Shown here: positions 1 through 7,903 of the stretch, piece after piece
Position numbering within the stretch: the stretch's first letter is position 1
Layout of the letters: each line of letters begins with the position of its first letter
Source: Cyclobacteriaceae bacterium
Lineage (GTDB): Bacteria > Bacteroidota > Bacteroidia > Cytophagales > Cyclobacteriaceae
Length of the DNA: 11,100 nt
NCBI GenBank assembly: GCA_013140395.1
Contig: JABFSY010000133.1
Coordinates: forward strand, 1-11,100
Direction: 5' to 3'
Translations under genes and position numbers: made by a program
The notes under the pieces: model-generated
Told to the model about the DNA's origin: nothing
What the model saw: the letters and a program-made list of their open reading frames with translations, nothing else
Database searches by the model: none

Positions 1-1370
1 TTGAAATAGAAAGAACTGTCTGTGAACTTTACACGCTGGTATTGTCGAAATCCAAAAAAGCTGGCTTCGTCACTATCATACGATCCTTGCAAGGACAAGT
101 AGCTGATATTGTTTAGGTTTATTCTCCTAGAATATCGCTTGTCTGTCGGAGCGATAGCAACCACACCTTTGATCCCAAAGTGAAAGTCAAATTTCACATT
201 GGCGTTATCAGGAAAATACCGAAGCGTATTGAAATGTGCGGCTATCGGAGCAGCTTCACCACCCCTGCTATGACCGGCCAGAACGACACTTTCCAGATTT
301 GCTTTATTGTAGAAAATACTAGACGAATCTGCACTTCTTTTCTTCCAAAGTTCAATATGCTTGAGTAGCAACCACGCTCTGGTTGGCATCTCTTTTCCTC
401 TGAAGTCTCCGGACCAACTGCCATTCAAAAAATTTTCATCTACACTTACAAAAATAAACCCACGGCTGGCCAGAAGTTCGCCCAAATACCCATAACCGGG
501 ATCCGAAAAGTCTTCCATCCCATGATTGCCATGAACGATGAAAACAATGGGAAATTTACCTTCCCCTTTGGGCATCCACACTCTTCCATTGAGCGGAAAA
601 TCTTTGACGCCAAAACCCCAAAATCGCTCGCGCCATTTCGCGGTTGTACCCTTCCACTCCGGCAAGAGGAGAGAAGCATCCACTGAGGGGGTCTTCTCTG
701 CCACTTCTCTATTATACTCCTCTCTTCTACGATCATTCCCACTTCCATAGGTAAAATAAGAAAATGAATACGCGCCCTTTTCGCCAGGATTGTTTATTCC
801 CTTTGTGGAAAGTAAGACGGTTTGGGTAGGCTCATAGTCCAATGGATAGGGATCATCCCCTTCGTGAATTAAAAAATAAGCAACCACTATTATTACGGAA
901 GCAGAAAGTAAAACAGAGATGCGGTGAAACCATAAAGAGGTTGACACTCCTTTAGCCAAAACCCAAGTAGAACCAAAGAGTAATACAGTGCATGTGATTA
1001 TGGCTAATATGCCAGGATAAAAAACAAGGTCGGGAACTCCGAATCGAATTTCTTTTGCCAGAAGAACAGTCAGGAACGCTCCAACAATCACCGAAAACGC
1101 AAAGGCAGGAATTTTTATAAGACCCTTATGCAATCCAACTAGAAACACTCGCAAAATCCAGAAAATCAGGATCCCAACAAGGAGCATGCAGAGTCCAATC
1201 AGTACTTTTGGGATACCTGTTTGGAAAAAGAATCCGGTAAAAAATGCCATGACACCCACGAGGATTAACAAACCCCTGAAGGCGCCCGTCCAAAAGATTG
1301 TAAACAACTGCGATTGGGCTTTCGGTAGTTGAATTGATTCAATCAGCTGTTTAATATTTGCTCTCATCAT
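1..1370 (-). CDS. Membrane-anchored alpha/beta hydrolase, chlorophyllase/PETase-like (3' end outside window)
   Basis: The reading frame is open from the ATG at 1370 to the window edge (456 codons plus 2 bases), with no stop seen on manual translation. The first 170 residues hold about five hydrophobic segments (roughly 33-50, 56-78, 87-105, 117-138, 150-168). A hydrolase domain follows. VHGNHG at 280-284 fits the oxyanion-hole strand, the nucleophile elbow is GHSRGG at 366-371 with Ser368, and LQGSYDSDE near 432 is the likely acid strand. The catalytic His should lie beyond the edge. GHSRGG resembles the elbow of plant chlorophyllases and related esterases. Inference: an esterase or lipase held in the inner membrane with its catalytic domain in the periplasm; substrate unknown. 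A second ATG follows immediately at 1367. It is co-directional with the hydrolase gene upstream, but the 237-base gap suggests its own transcript. Confidence 0.85.
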   Translation of the reverse strand, partial: MMRANIKQLIESIQLPKAQSQLFTIFWTGAFRGLLILVGVMAFFTGFFFQTGIPKVLIGLCMLLVGILIFWILRVFLVGLHKGLIKIPAFAFSVIVGAFLTVLLAKEIRFGVPDLVFYPGILAIITCTVLLFGSTWVLAKGVSTSLWFHRISVLLSASVIIVVAYFLIHEGDDPYPLDYEPTQTVLLSTKGINNPGEKGAYSFSYFTYGSGNDRRREEYNREVAEKTPSVDASLLLPEWKGTTAKWRERFWGFGVKDFPLNGRVWMPKGEGKFPIVFIVHGNHGMEDFSDPGYGYLGELLASRGFIFVSVDENFLNGSWSGDFRGKEMPTRAWLLLKHIELWKKRSADSSSIFYNKANLESVVLAGHSRGGEAAPIAAHFNTLRYFPDNANVKFDFHFGIKGVVAIAPTDKRYSRRINLNNISYLSLQGSYDSDEASFFGFRQYQRVKFTDSSFYF

Positions 1371-1607
1371 GATAAGTAAATAATATTAAGGTAGTCAATA
1401 CTCACGTAATTGAATGAGCAATCCATATGAGCGGTGAGCGGGTCGTATAAGGTGTCATTTCTTTGTTTAACGCACTGTTTTAATTTAAATCGGCACTAAC
1501 TTTAACTTCTGAGAGGTGACCTAAAAGATGAGTCTACGCTTATGAACCTTTCGATAAGCGATGAAGGCCAGCGGCTTGATGTAAGTGGTGGTATAAACGT
1601 CTAGGGC
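1371..1607. other. Intergenic gap between two minus-strand hydrolase genes
   Basis: This stretch of 237 bases has no convincing open frame on either strand. It contains one 7-bp hairpin (1537-1560), a short GAGCGG direct repeat near 1430-1442, and an AT-rich patch with an ATTTAAAT palindrome near 1484. I found no clear TAnnTTTG-type box for the gene starting at 1370. Confidence 0.5.
1537..1560 (-). terminator. Weak hairpin downstream of the alpha/beta hydrolase gene
   Basis: CGCTTAT (1537-1543) and ATAAGCG (1554-1560) are perfect complements around a 10-base loop. They lie about 48 bases past the stop of the hydrolase at 1608. Read on the minus strand, only a short TTTT follows after several bases, so it is at best a weak intrinsic terminator. 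Confidence 0.25.
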
Positions 1608-2435
1608 TTACACGAACATGGCAACTTGTTCCACCAGCTCTTTGGATTTTAGATTGTGTCCCAAACCGGTGGTTGTAATAAGTGTAGAGTTTTTCCAGAC
1701 CTCATTCATATCCAAGGCTGTTTGGTAAGGCGCTTCTATGTCTTCTGTGTCGTGGATGATTAGCCCCTGCAAGGTTAGCGACTTGCTAAACTCTTTCATT
1801 TTGAAGTAAGAAGGCGGATGACCGATGGTCGTTACAAAATACTCGGTGATCAGTTCAATAGACTTTTTAGAAAGGCGCAACAATCGTTGATAGTAGTTGA
1901 AGAAAAACTCTACTTCACCTGGTGCAGCCATTACCACCATTTTCGCCACTTGCAAATGGGGTAGTCGATGCAGTGTATAAACCGAAGCAAACCCACCAAA
2001 AGAGTGGGTAAGAATAGCGTGTAGAGATTTCTGTTCAGTAATAAACTGCTCGATCAATCCACTGTAATGCGGCAGGTTTAAGAAATCACCTTCTGACAAT
2101 CCATGGCCAGGCGCATCCAAAGAAAAAATAGTAAACTCTTCCTTAGAAAGGCGATTGATAACATAGCGCCACCAATAGCTGTGACTTTGCCAACCGTGCA
2201 AGAGCAAAACTTTTTTCGAACCATTACCCCATCGATAAGCCTGCACTTTCTTTCCGGCATAGTCGATTGTGAATTGTTCGTCTGCTTGATTTAAAAATTC
2301 AAGTTGGTGTGGCTTCATCTTGATTCTTCTAGGCCAGCAAAATAATTCGAATCCTTTTTTTGCCGCATACTTTGGCGCTACTAAAGCCAGTGTATTGAAG
2401 TATAACCCGATTGATCGCACCAGTATTTTGTTCAT
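1608..2435 (-). CDS. Alpha/beta hydrolase
   Basis: The product is a 275-residue single-domain hydrolase with no signal peptide, so probably cytoplasmic. LLLHGW at 77-82 supplies the oxyanion hole. The nucleophile is Ser145 in THSFGG (143-148), where Thr replaces the first Gly of the usual GxSxG. The acid is probably Asp232 in HDTED, and the base His260 in GLGHN. All triad members are present, so it should be active, as an esterase, lipase or similar; the substrate cannot be told from sequence. The gene starts 24 bases after the stop of the TetR regulator on the same strand, which points to a shared transcript and makes it a likely target or partner of that regulator. The ATG at 2435 has an A-rich but not Shine-Dalgarno-like upstream (ACAAAAGAACA), usual for Bacteroidota. 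Confidence 0.92.
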   Translation of the reverse strand: MNKILVRSIGLYFNTLALVAPKYAAKKGFELFCWPRRIKMKPHQLEFLNQADEQFTIDYAGKKVQAYRWGNGSKKVLLLHGWQSHSYWWRYVINRLSKEEFTIFSLDAPGHGLSEGDFLNLPHYSGLIEQFITEQKSLHAILTHSFGGFASVYTLHRLPHLQVAKMVVMAAPGEVEFFFNYYQRLLRLSKKSIELITEYFVTTIGHPPSYFKMKEFSKSLTLQGLIIHDTEDIEAPYQTALDMNEVWKNSTLITTTGLGHNLKSKELVEQVAMFV

Positions 2436-2459
2436 TGTTCTTTTGTCAGTATTAAAAAT

Positions 2460-3050
2460 CTAATTCTCTATTGTCTTAATCGTTGCTTCCAAATGTCTGA
2501 TGACAATACCGATATCATGATTGGTTCGGGACAGTTTACTCATCATGATGGCCCCTTCCAGGCTAGCAATGATCACCGTGGCATAGTATTCTTTATCAAT
2601 GTCCTTTTTGAGTTGTCCGAACTTAATGCCGTTGTCCAAAATGACTATGATGGATTCTTTCAATACGTCTAAAATCGCATGAGCCCTTTTGCGCAGGTGA
2701 GGGCTGTTGTCATCTGCTTCAATGGCAACATTTAACAACGGGCATCCACCTTTTATCGGTGGTTTCGTCACATATGATTCAAAAAAGTAAATAATTGCTT
2801 TTAGTTTATCGCTAGCTGTTTGCTTTTCCTTAATCTGCACTCGGAGTTTTTCGAACATGACTCCCATTAAGTAGACAAGCGATTGTTCTTCCAGCTTCTC
2901 TTTGTTTTTAAAATGCCGATAGATCGCCCCCTTTGTATAGCCGGTGGCCACTGTAATGTCACTAATAGAAGTGGCCTTATACCCTTGCAAATTGAAAAGG
3001 CCACCCGCGTGGTGAAGAATAGCTCCTTTTGTTGCTGATGGATTTCGCAT
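2460..3050 (-). CDS. TetR/AcrR family transcriptional regulator
   Basis: The 196 residues match the normal TetR length. The N-terminal DNA-binding domain spans about 5-55: ATKGAILHHAGGLFNLQGY leads into the helix-turn-helix TSISDITVATGYTKGAIYRHF (27-47), with the family-typical YRHFKNKEKL after it. The ligand-binding half contains KGGCPLLNVAIEADD (100-114), a pattern seen in the TetR_C_13-like group. The ATG at 3050 places the conserved domain at the expected distance from the N-terminus. A perfect 18-bp palindrome lies 8-25 bases upstream of this start, strong evidence for autoregulation. The hydrolase gene follows after 24 bases, and the AsmA-like gene is divergent. The ligand is unknown; members of this family usually repress and release DNA when a small molecule binds. 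Confidence 0.95.
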   Translation of the reverse strand: MRNPSATKGAILHHAGGLFNLQGYKATSISDITVATGYTKGAIYRHFKNKEKLEEQSLVYLMGVMFEKLRVQIKEKQTASDKLKAIIYFFESYVTKPPIKGGCPLLNVAIEADDNSPHLRKRAHAILDVLKESIIVILDNGIKFGQLKKDIDKEYYATVIIASLEGAIMMSKLSRTNHDIGIVIRHLEATIKTIEN

Positions 3051-3054
3051 GGCA

Positions 3055-3062
3055 CAAAGATA
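3055..3062 (-). promoter_or_regulatory. Candidate Bacteroidota -7 box for the TetR gene
   Basis: On the minus strand these bases read TATCTTTG, an exact match to the Bacteroidota TAnnTTTG -7 element. The box overlaps the end of the palindromic operator, as expected for repression by occlusion. It ends only 4 bases before the ATG, so initiation here would give an essentially leaderless mRNA. I found no good -33 TTG at the usual spacing, so this may be a chance match. Confidence 0.35.
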
Positions 3063-3075
3063 CCGATCGGTATCT
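3058..3075. promoter_or_regulatory. Perfect 18-bp palindrome, probable TetR operator
   Basis: AGATACCGATCGGTATCT reads identically on both strands. Its length, symmetry and position directly upstream of a TetR-family gene are those of a TetR-type operator. TetR-family operators are often palindromes of 15-20 bp with ATACCG-type half-sites. Binding here would block transcription or translation of the tetR-hydrolase pair. Confidence 0.8.
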
Positions 3076-3149
3076 ATAATAAAAATAGTATAAAATTTAT
3101 TTGGCCAGAACCTGTTTTAAAGAAAATTACTGCTTCGATAGCCTATTAT

Positions 3150-3167
3150 AGATTTAGGCCGGTATCT
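3150..3167. promoter_or_regulatory. Degenerate second operator-like site
   Basis: AGATTTAGGCCGGTATCT matches the palindrome at 3058-3075 in 13 of 18 positions. The right half-site CGGTATCT is fully preserved and AGAT is kept on the left. Its centre is 92 bp from the first site and it lies on the AsmA side of the divergent region. It could be a weaker second binding site that lets the regulator act on the plus-strand gene or form a loop. Confidence 0.45.
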
Positions 3168-3181
3168 ATCTAGCAAATCAA

Positions 3182-3205
3182 CAAATACGCTTTATTTGCT
3201 TTTTT
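3182..3205 (+). other. AT-rich hairpin followed by a T tract in the AsmA gene leader
   Basis: CAAATA (3182-3187) pairs with TATTTG (3193-3198) around a 5-base loop, and C plus six T residues follow at 3200-3205. An alternative, longer-looped pairing uses AGCAAAT (3172-3178) and ATTTGCT (3194-3200). The shape resembles an intrinsic terminator but the stem is AT-only and weak. It lies about 80 bases upstream of the AsmA ATG, so it could act as an attenuator only if transcription starts further upstream. Confidence 0.25.
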
Positions 3206-3283
3206 ACTTGTTCAACAAATTCAGCGTTCTTTTTGACTGGTCAATATTTTAACACACTTTTGGCTTCAATTTCTTCTATCAAA

Positions 3284-6200
3284 ATGATTTCAAAGAATAT
3301 TTTCCGTTACCTCACTATTTTTTTTGTGCTTGTGATAACACTCGTTGTTGTCTCCTTTTTTTGCATTTATTTTAGACAACAAGAGATAACCCAGTGGGCG
3401 ATCGTAAAAGTGAACGAAAATTTCAATGGTCATATAAAAGTTACAGAGAGTCGCGTTTCGCTTTTTCATGACTTCCCTTACGTAGACCTCGATCTTCGCG
3501 GTATCTCATTTTATGAATCCAAGAACAAAGATTCTGTTCCGCTATATGAAGTTGACCATCTCTACCTCGGCTTTAGGTGGGTTGATATCCTGCGGTCTTT
3601 TTTTGATATCCGGCTAATTGACGTAAAGGGAGGCCACGCGAACATTGTCGAATTGGCAAACGGTGATATCAACATTTTAGTAGCGAAAAAAATCAAACCA
3701 TCCTCCAGTGAAGATTCTTCTTCATCTTTTCAGCTACATTTAAAAAAATTCGTAATCGAGAATTTTGCGATTTCCTATTCAAGAATGTTGGACTCAACTG
3801 AATACCGAGCTGGTATTCGGAAAGCATCTATCGCTGTCAAAATTGATTCAGATCAACTTTTGCTTTCCCTACAAACGGAGCTGAATGGTACGATGTTGAA
3901 AAACAATAAAGTTACCTTCCTTCATGACAAAAAAATAAAAATCAAATCTGATTTTAGCTACCAATCGAATAGCAAACAAGCAAAGTTTACCGACACCCAT
4001 ATTCAACTAGAAAATGCATCTTTCGCCATCGATGGAACAATACACGCACATGATGTCCTTGATTTTGACTTGAACCTAAAAGGAGAAAAGCCTGATTTTA
4101 GTTTGTTTACTTCGCTTGCCCCGCCAGAAGCCGCAGAATTGATAGCACAATACCAAAACCAAGGACAAGTCTATTTCCTTGGGACAATCAAAGGCAAGTC
4201 AACGTCCACGCAGCAACCCGAATTAAACTTTCAATTTGGTTGCAAAAATGGATTGATCGAAAACATCCAGGGCAAAAAGAGTATTGATCAATTAGCGTTC
4301 GCGGGGTCGTTCACAAATGGTGTTGAGCGCAATTCAAAAACATCTGTGTTTGAGATGCGTGATTTTTCTTTCCGCCCTGCCAAGGGTTCTTTTCGCGGCA
4401 ACTTTCGCATTCAAGATTTTACCAATCCACAAGTAGCCGTTAGCCTTGTTTCCAACTTAGATCTTGATTTCCTGGCTGGGTTTCTTGGGATCAAAAATGT
4501 GGAGGGGCTTAAGGGCCAGGTGTTGTTGAATATGAATTTTAGTGAACTCATTGATTTTCAAAAACCAGAAAACTCTTTTGCCAAATTGAAAGAGGGCATC
4601 GAAAGTGAATTGATTGTAAAAGATCTTGGATTTTCTTTGCCGAACAAAATACAACGAGTGGATCGTATGAACGTCCACGCCTTTATGAGTGCGGGAAAAT
4701 TCACACTAGATTCACTGGCTGCTTACTCCGGAGATTCTGATCTAAAACTATCGGGAACGATAAGCGATTTGCCCGCACTTTTCCATCGCCCCAACAAAAA
4801 GGTTTCCATTCGATTTGATGCCGCTTCCAACAAAATAAATCTTCCTCAGCTGTTGCGTTTCGATACCGCATTGGCAAAAACGATCGATGAAGAAATAAGA
4901 GACTTTCGCATCCGCTGTACACTGGAGACATCTGTCAGCAATCTTAGACGGAGTCCACTTCCCTTAGGTGAATTTTTTATCGATGATCTATATGCCAAAG
5001 TGAAGGGCTACCCACATACGCTGCATGACATACATGCTGATGTAATTGTCACCGATTCATCATTTCAACTAAAAGATTTGAGTGGTGCAATCGACCAGTC
5101 TGATTTTCACTTCAATGGCAAACTGCTCAATTATGCGATTTGGTTCGAATCCCTAAAACGGGGCGACACCCGCTTTGAATTTGATCTGTACTCGCAGCAG
5201 TTGAAACTTAACAATCTACTAACTTACCGGGGAGAGAGCTATCTCCCGAAGGACTACCAAAGCGAGGTGATAAAGGATCTCCGCTTACATGGATCAACGG
5301 ATTTGCTTTTTGACAACCATTTTCGCTCGGCCGATTTGGTGGTAAGCAAAGTAGAAGGCAAGCTGCGCGTGCACCCACTGAAGATTGAGAGGTTAATGGG
5401 TCGTATTCACTATGAAGATGATCATCTAACGATTCAAAATCTATCGGCCAGAATGGGTGCAAGTGATTTCTTAGTCAATCTGAATTACTACACCGGCAAA
5501 AACATAAAACTAAGAAAGCGTGATAACGCGTTCTCTTTTCAAGCAGAAAATCTGGATCTGGACCAACTACTCAACTTTAAAAAAGATTCATTTAAAACGG
5601 CTGCCCAACATAGCAAAGCCTTTAACGTTTTCGAGATTCCGTTTACTGACATGAGACTTGAGGCTGACATAAAAAAATTAAATCACCACAATATTAAAAT
5701 TAACAACCTGAAAAGTAATTTAAGGCTCCAAGCCAACCATTATATGTACATCGATACCCTGGCTATGGAACTGGCGGGAGGGTCAATGGCTATGAACGGT
5801 TATTTCAACGCCTCAGATCCTAAAAAAATCTATTTCAAAAACGAAACACAATTCAGCAATATCAACCTTGATCAATTGCTTATTAAGTTCGACAACTTTG
5901 GCCAGGATGTGATGATGAGCAAAAATCTGCATGGCGCACTATCCGGCAAGGTCACAAGTTTGTTTCATGTGCATCCCGACCTCACTCCAATACTCAATGA
6001 AGGCGAAGCTCATCTGGATGTGCGCATTTTAAAAGGAAGCTTGGTTGACTTTGCCCCCCTGCAAGCAATGGCCGGTTACTTTCAAGACAAAAATATTCGG
6101 CTTGTGCGCTTCGATACTCTGGAAAATAAATTAGACCTAAAAAATGGTGTGCTTCAAATCCCTGCGATGACGATCAATACTTCGCTTGGGTTCATAGAAA

Positions 6201-6433
6201 TGGAAGGCACTCAGTCACTCGACTTACAAATGGACTACCTTATCCGTGTTCCTTGGCGAATGGTCACTGAAGTAGGCTTTCAGGCTTTGTTTGGTGGCAA
6301 GAAAAAAGAAGAAGTTGATCCTGATCAGGTAGATGCTATTCAGTATCGAGATAAAGACAAACGAATTCGATTTTTGAATGTGCGAATTAAGGGCACACCG
6401 GATAAGTTTGATTTTTCATTGGGGAAACGATAA
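3284..6433 (+). CDS. AsmA-like envelope protein (AsmA family, C-terminal region)
   Basis: From the ATG at 3284 the product is 1049 residues. It has one N-terminal membrane anchor (about residues 9-30) preceded by Lys/Arg and followed by a long, beta-rich periplasmic region. That is the arrangement of AsmA/TamB-type proteins, large bridge-like envelope proteins linked to outer-membrane assembly and lipid transport. Near the C-terminus (about 919-975) GSLVDFAPLQAMAGYF, IRLVRFDTLENKLDLKNG and PAMTINTSLGFIEMEG match the AsmA-like C-terminal region common in Bacteroidota. It ends in a charged tail after IRVPWRM. A TTG at 3233 would add 17 residues in frame; I prefer the ATG because it puts the basic residues and hydrophobic anchor right at the N-terminus. 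It is divergent from the TetR gene and ends 6 bases from the convergent importer gene. Its exact cargo is unknown. Confidence 0.9.
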   Translation: MISKNIFRYLTIFFVLVITLVVVSFFCIYFRQQEITQWAIVKVNENFNGHIKVTESRVSLFHDFPYVDLDLRGISFYESKNKDSVPLYEVDHLYLGFRWVDILRSFFDIRLIDVKGGHANIVELANGDINILVAKKIKPSSSEDSSSSFQLHLKKFVIENFAISYSRMLDSTEYRAGIRKASIAVKIDSDQLLLSLQTELNGTMLKNNKVTFLHDKKIKIKSDFSYQSNSKQAKFTDTHIQLENASFAIDGTIHAHDVLDFDLNLKGEKPDFSLFTSLAPPEAAELIAQYQNQGQVYFLGTIKGKSTSTQQPELNFQFGCKNGLIENIQGKKSIDQLAFAGSFTNGVERNSKTSVFEMRDFSFRPAKGSFRGNFRIQDFTNPQVAVSLVSNLDLDFLAGFLGIKNVEGLKGQVLLNMNFSELIDFQKPENSFAKLKEGIESELIVKDLGFSLPNKIQRVDRMNVHAFMSAGKFTLDSLAAYSGDSDLKLSGTISDLPALFHRPNKKVSIRFDAASNKINLPQLLRFDTALAKTIDEEIRDFRIRCTLETSVSNLRRSPLPLGEFFIDDLYAKVKGYPHTLHDIHADVIVTDSSFQLKDLSGAIDQSDFHFNGKLLNYAIWFESLKRGDTRFEFDLYSQQLKLNNLLTYRGESYLPKDYQSEVIKDLRLHGSTDLLFDNHFRSADLVVSKVEGKLRVHPLKIERLMGRIHYEDDHLTIQNLSARMGASDFLVNLNYYTGKNIKLRKRDNAFSFQAENLDLDQLLNFKKDSFKTAAQHSKAFNVFEIPFTDMRLEADIKKLNHHNIKINNLKSNLRLQANHYMYIDTLAMELAGGSMAMNGYFNASDPKKIYFKNETQFSNINLDQLLIKFDNFGQDVMMSKNLHGALSGKVTSLFHVHPDLTPILNEGEAHLDVRILKGSLVDFAPLQAMAGYFQDKNIRLVRFDTLENKLDLKNGVLQIPAMTINTSLGFIEMEGTQSLDLQMDYLIRVPWRMVTEVGFQALFGGKKKEEVDPDQVDAIQYRDKDKRIRFLNVRIKGTPDKFDFSLGKR

Positions 6434-6439
6434 TACTAA

Positions 6440-7903
6440 TTAGCGCAAATGCTTCGGTACCCACCACTTTTCTAAAAAGCCAAAACCAAATTCGACTGCG
6501 ATGGCAAGCAGTGCTGCGGGTATCGCTCCTCGCAAAATCAACTCGGTATTGTTGAGCGCTAGCCCTGTAACAATAAACTCACCAAGGCCACCCGCGCCAA
6601 TAAACGCTGCCAGTGTTGCTGTGCCTACGTTAATTACGGCAGCGGTGCGAATGCCGGCCAAAACAATTGGAATGGCTAGCGGAAACTCAACGAATCTGAT
6701 CTTTTGAAAACGATTCATGCCAATGCCATCGGCTACTTTTTTCAATAGTGGGTCTACCGATTGTAAGCCGGTGAGCGTATTGCGCAGAATTGGTAACACC
6801 GCGTACAAAAATAGTGCGACCACTGCTGGCACTACGCCTATCCCAAAAAGTGGGATCATGATAGCAAGCAATGCGATGGAGGGAATGGTTTGCAACAATC
6901 CAGAAAAATACAAAACCGATTTTGAGATGCCGGGATGCCAGTAAAGCCAAACACCAAGTGGAATAGAAAAGCAGATTGCCAGTAGCAGCGCACTGAATGT
7001 TAGCAAGAGATGTCTGCCGGCCTTTTGTAGTATATCATTGATTGTTGATTTTCTTTCTGCCTGTCTTTTCAAGATGAGTCCCTCATAAATTAAAAAACTG
7101 GTAGCCACTTGTTCGAACGTCTTTTTATCGAACAACACGGAAGCATTCATTCTTTGCATTCTTTGTTCATCTATTCTCCCATTGAGTTTTGATAGGATAT
7201 CCTTTATTCGTGTATCTATCCCTTGTCGGTAAACTGATGTGGCCTCGTACTCGGGGAAAAAATGTTGGTTGTCCTGGAGCACAACTAAATTGTATTTGGC
7301 AATTTCACCATCGGTAGAATACGCATCTGTAAGTTCGATTCTGTCTTGGTCAAGGGCCTGATAGGCGAGGCCATGCTCGAGTCCTACAGCTTGATGTGGG
7401 AGGGAATATCTTTTAGCTAGGTTGTCCCAGCCATCTTGTCGTTTTAGAAATTCATAGCTCAATCCAAATTTCAATTCAGTATGTGTTTTTAAATCAGAAA
7501 TGGCTCGAATGTTTTTGGCTTCGCTCAATTGCTTCTTTATCACCAACGCATAAGAATTGTTGAACCCATACGGCTTTGCAATTTCCAGTTGAAAATTTCT
7601 CTGCAGCGCAAGATTGATTGCTTGATAACTAAGTTGGGGTTGCTGGAGGATCTCCGCGGATAAAGTGCCACTGTATTCCGGGTAGATATCAATAGCATTA
7701 TTTTTCAGTGCTTCAAAGCAAACCAATGTTCCCCCCAGGTTATACTTTCGTTCTACGGTGTAACCTTCGCTTTCTAAAAGTTGCGAGATGATCTCGCTAA
7801 GAATATAACCCTCGTTAAAATGTTTGGCGCCTACTCGAATTGACTGTCCCTCTGTAAATAATGCAGACAGGAAAATGCAGAGGGTAAAAAATGCTTTCAC
7901 CAT
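6440..7903 (-). CDS. Fused substrate-binding protein and permease of an OpuC/ProWX-type ABC importer
   Basis: The 487 residues carry two domains. Residues 1-19 look like a signal peptide. Residues 20-280 are an OpuAC-type binding domain: GAKHFNEGYILSEII, LGGTLVCFEAL, IDIYPEYSGT (71-80), NNSYALVI (115-122), TDAYSTDGEI (192-201) and FFPEYEA (215-221). Tyr74, Tyr77, Tyr118, Tyr195 and Tyr219 are candidates for the aromatic cage that holds quaternary ammonium ligands in this family. Residues 295-480 are a BPD-type permease with about five or six hydrophobic segments and a recognisable EAA-like loop, VADGIGMNRFQKIRFVEFPLAIP (390-412). Known fusions such as ProWX and EgtU have the permease first; here the binding domain comes first. 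The start overlaps the ATPase gene by 7 bases, implying translational coupling. Likely substrates are glycine betaine, choline, carnitine or a betaine-like compound such as ergothioneine; sequence alone does not decide. Confidence 0.92.
   Translation of the reverse strand: MVKAFFTLCIFLSALFTEGQSIRVGAKHFNEGYILSEIISQLLESEGYTVERKYNLGGTLVCFEALKNNAIDIYPEYSGTLSAEILQQPQLSYQAINLALQRNFQLEIAKPYGFNNSYALVIKKQLSEAKNIRAISDLKTHTELKFGLSYEFLKRQDGWDNLAKRYSLPHQAVGLEHGLAYQALDQDRIELTDAYSTDGEIAKYNLVVLQDNQHFFPEYEATSVYRQGIDTRIKDILSKLNGRIDEQRMQRMNASVLFDKKTFEQVATSFLIYEGLILKRQAERKSTINDILQKAGRHLLLTFSALLLAICFSIPLGVWLYWHPGISKSVLYFSGLLQTIPSIALLAIMIPLFGIGVVPAVVALFLYAVLPILRNTLTGLQSVDPLLKKVADGIGMNRFQKIRFVEFPLAIPIVLAGIRTAAVINVGTATLAAFIGAGGLGEFIVTGLALNNTELILRGAIPAALLAIAVEFGFGFLEKWWVPKHLR

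Noticed and set aside
446..750. Open frames of 70-100 codons overlapping the first hydrolase gene on both strands
   Set aside because: They lie in other frames of a continuous, motif-bearing hydrolase gene and encode nothing recognisable.
1371..1607. Possible small RNA or tRNA in the gap between the two hydrolases
   Set aside because: No cloverleaf, no CCA-adjacent acceptor pairing and no promoter-like box were seen; only one short hairpin is present.
3233..3283. TTG start for the AsmA-like protein, 17 residues longer
   Set aside because: The ATG at 3284 places basic residues and the hydrophobic anchor at the N-terminus as expected; the upstream 17 residues add nothing recognisable.
6501..6944. 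Plus-strand open frames opposite the permease domain
   Set aside because: These are antisense to a well-supported permease; their Ala/Pro-rich translations are the reverse complement of membrane-helix codons.
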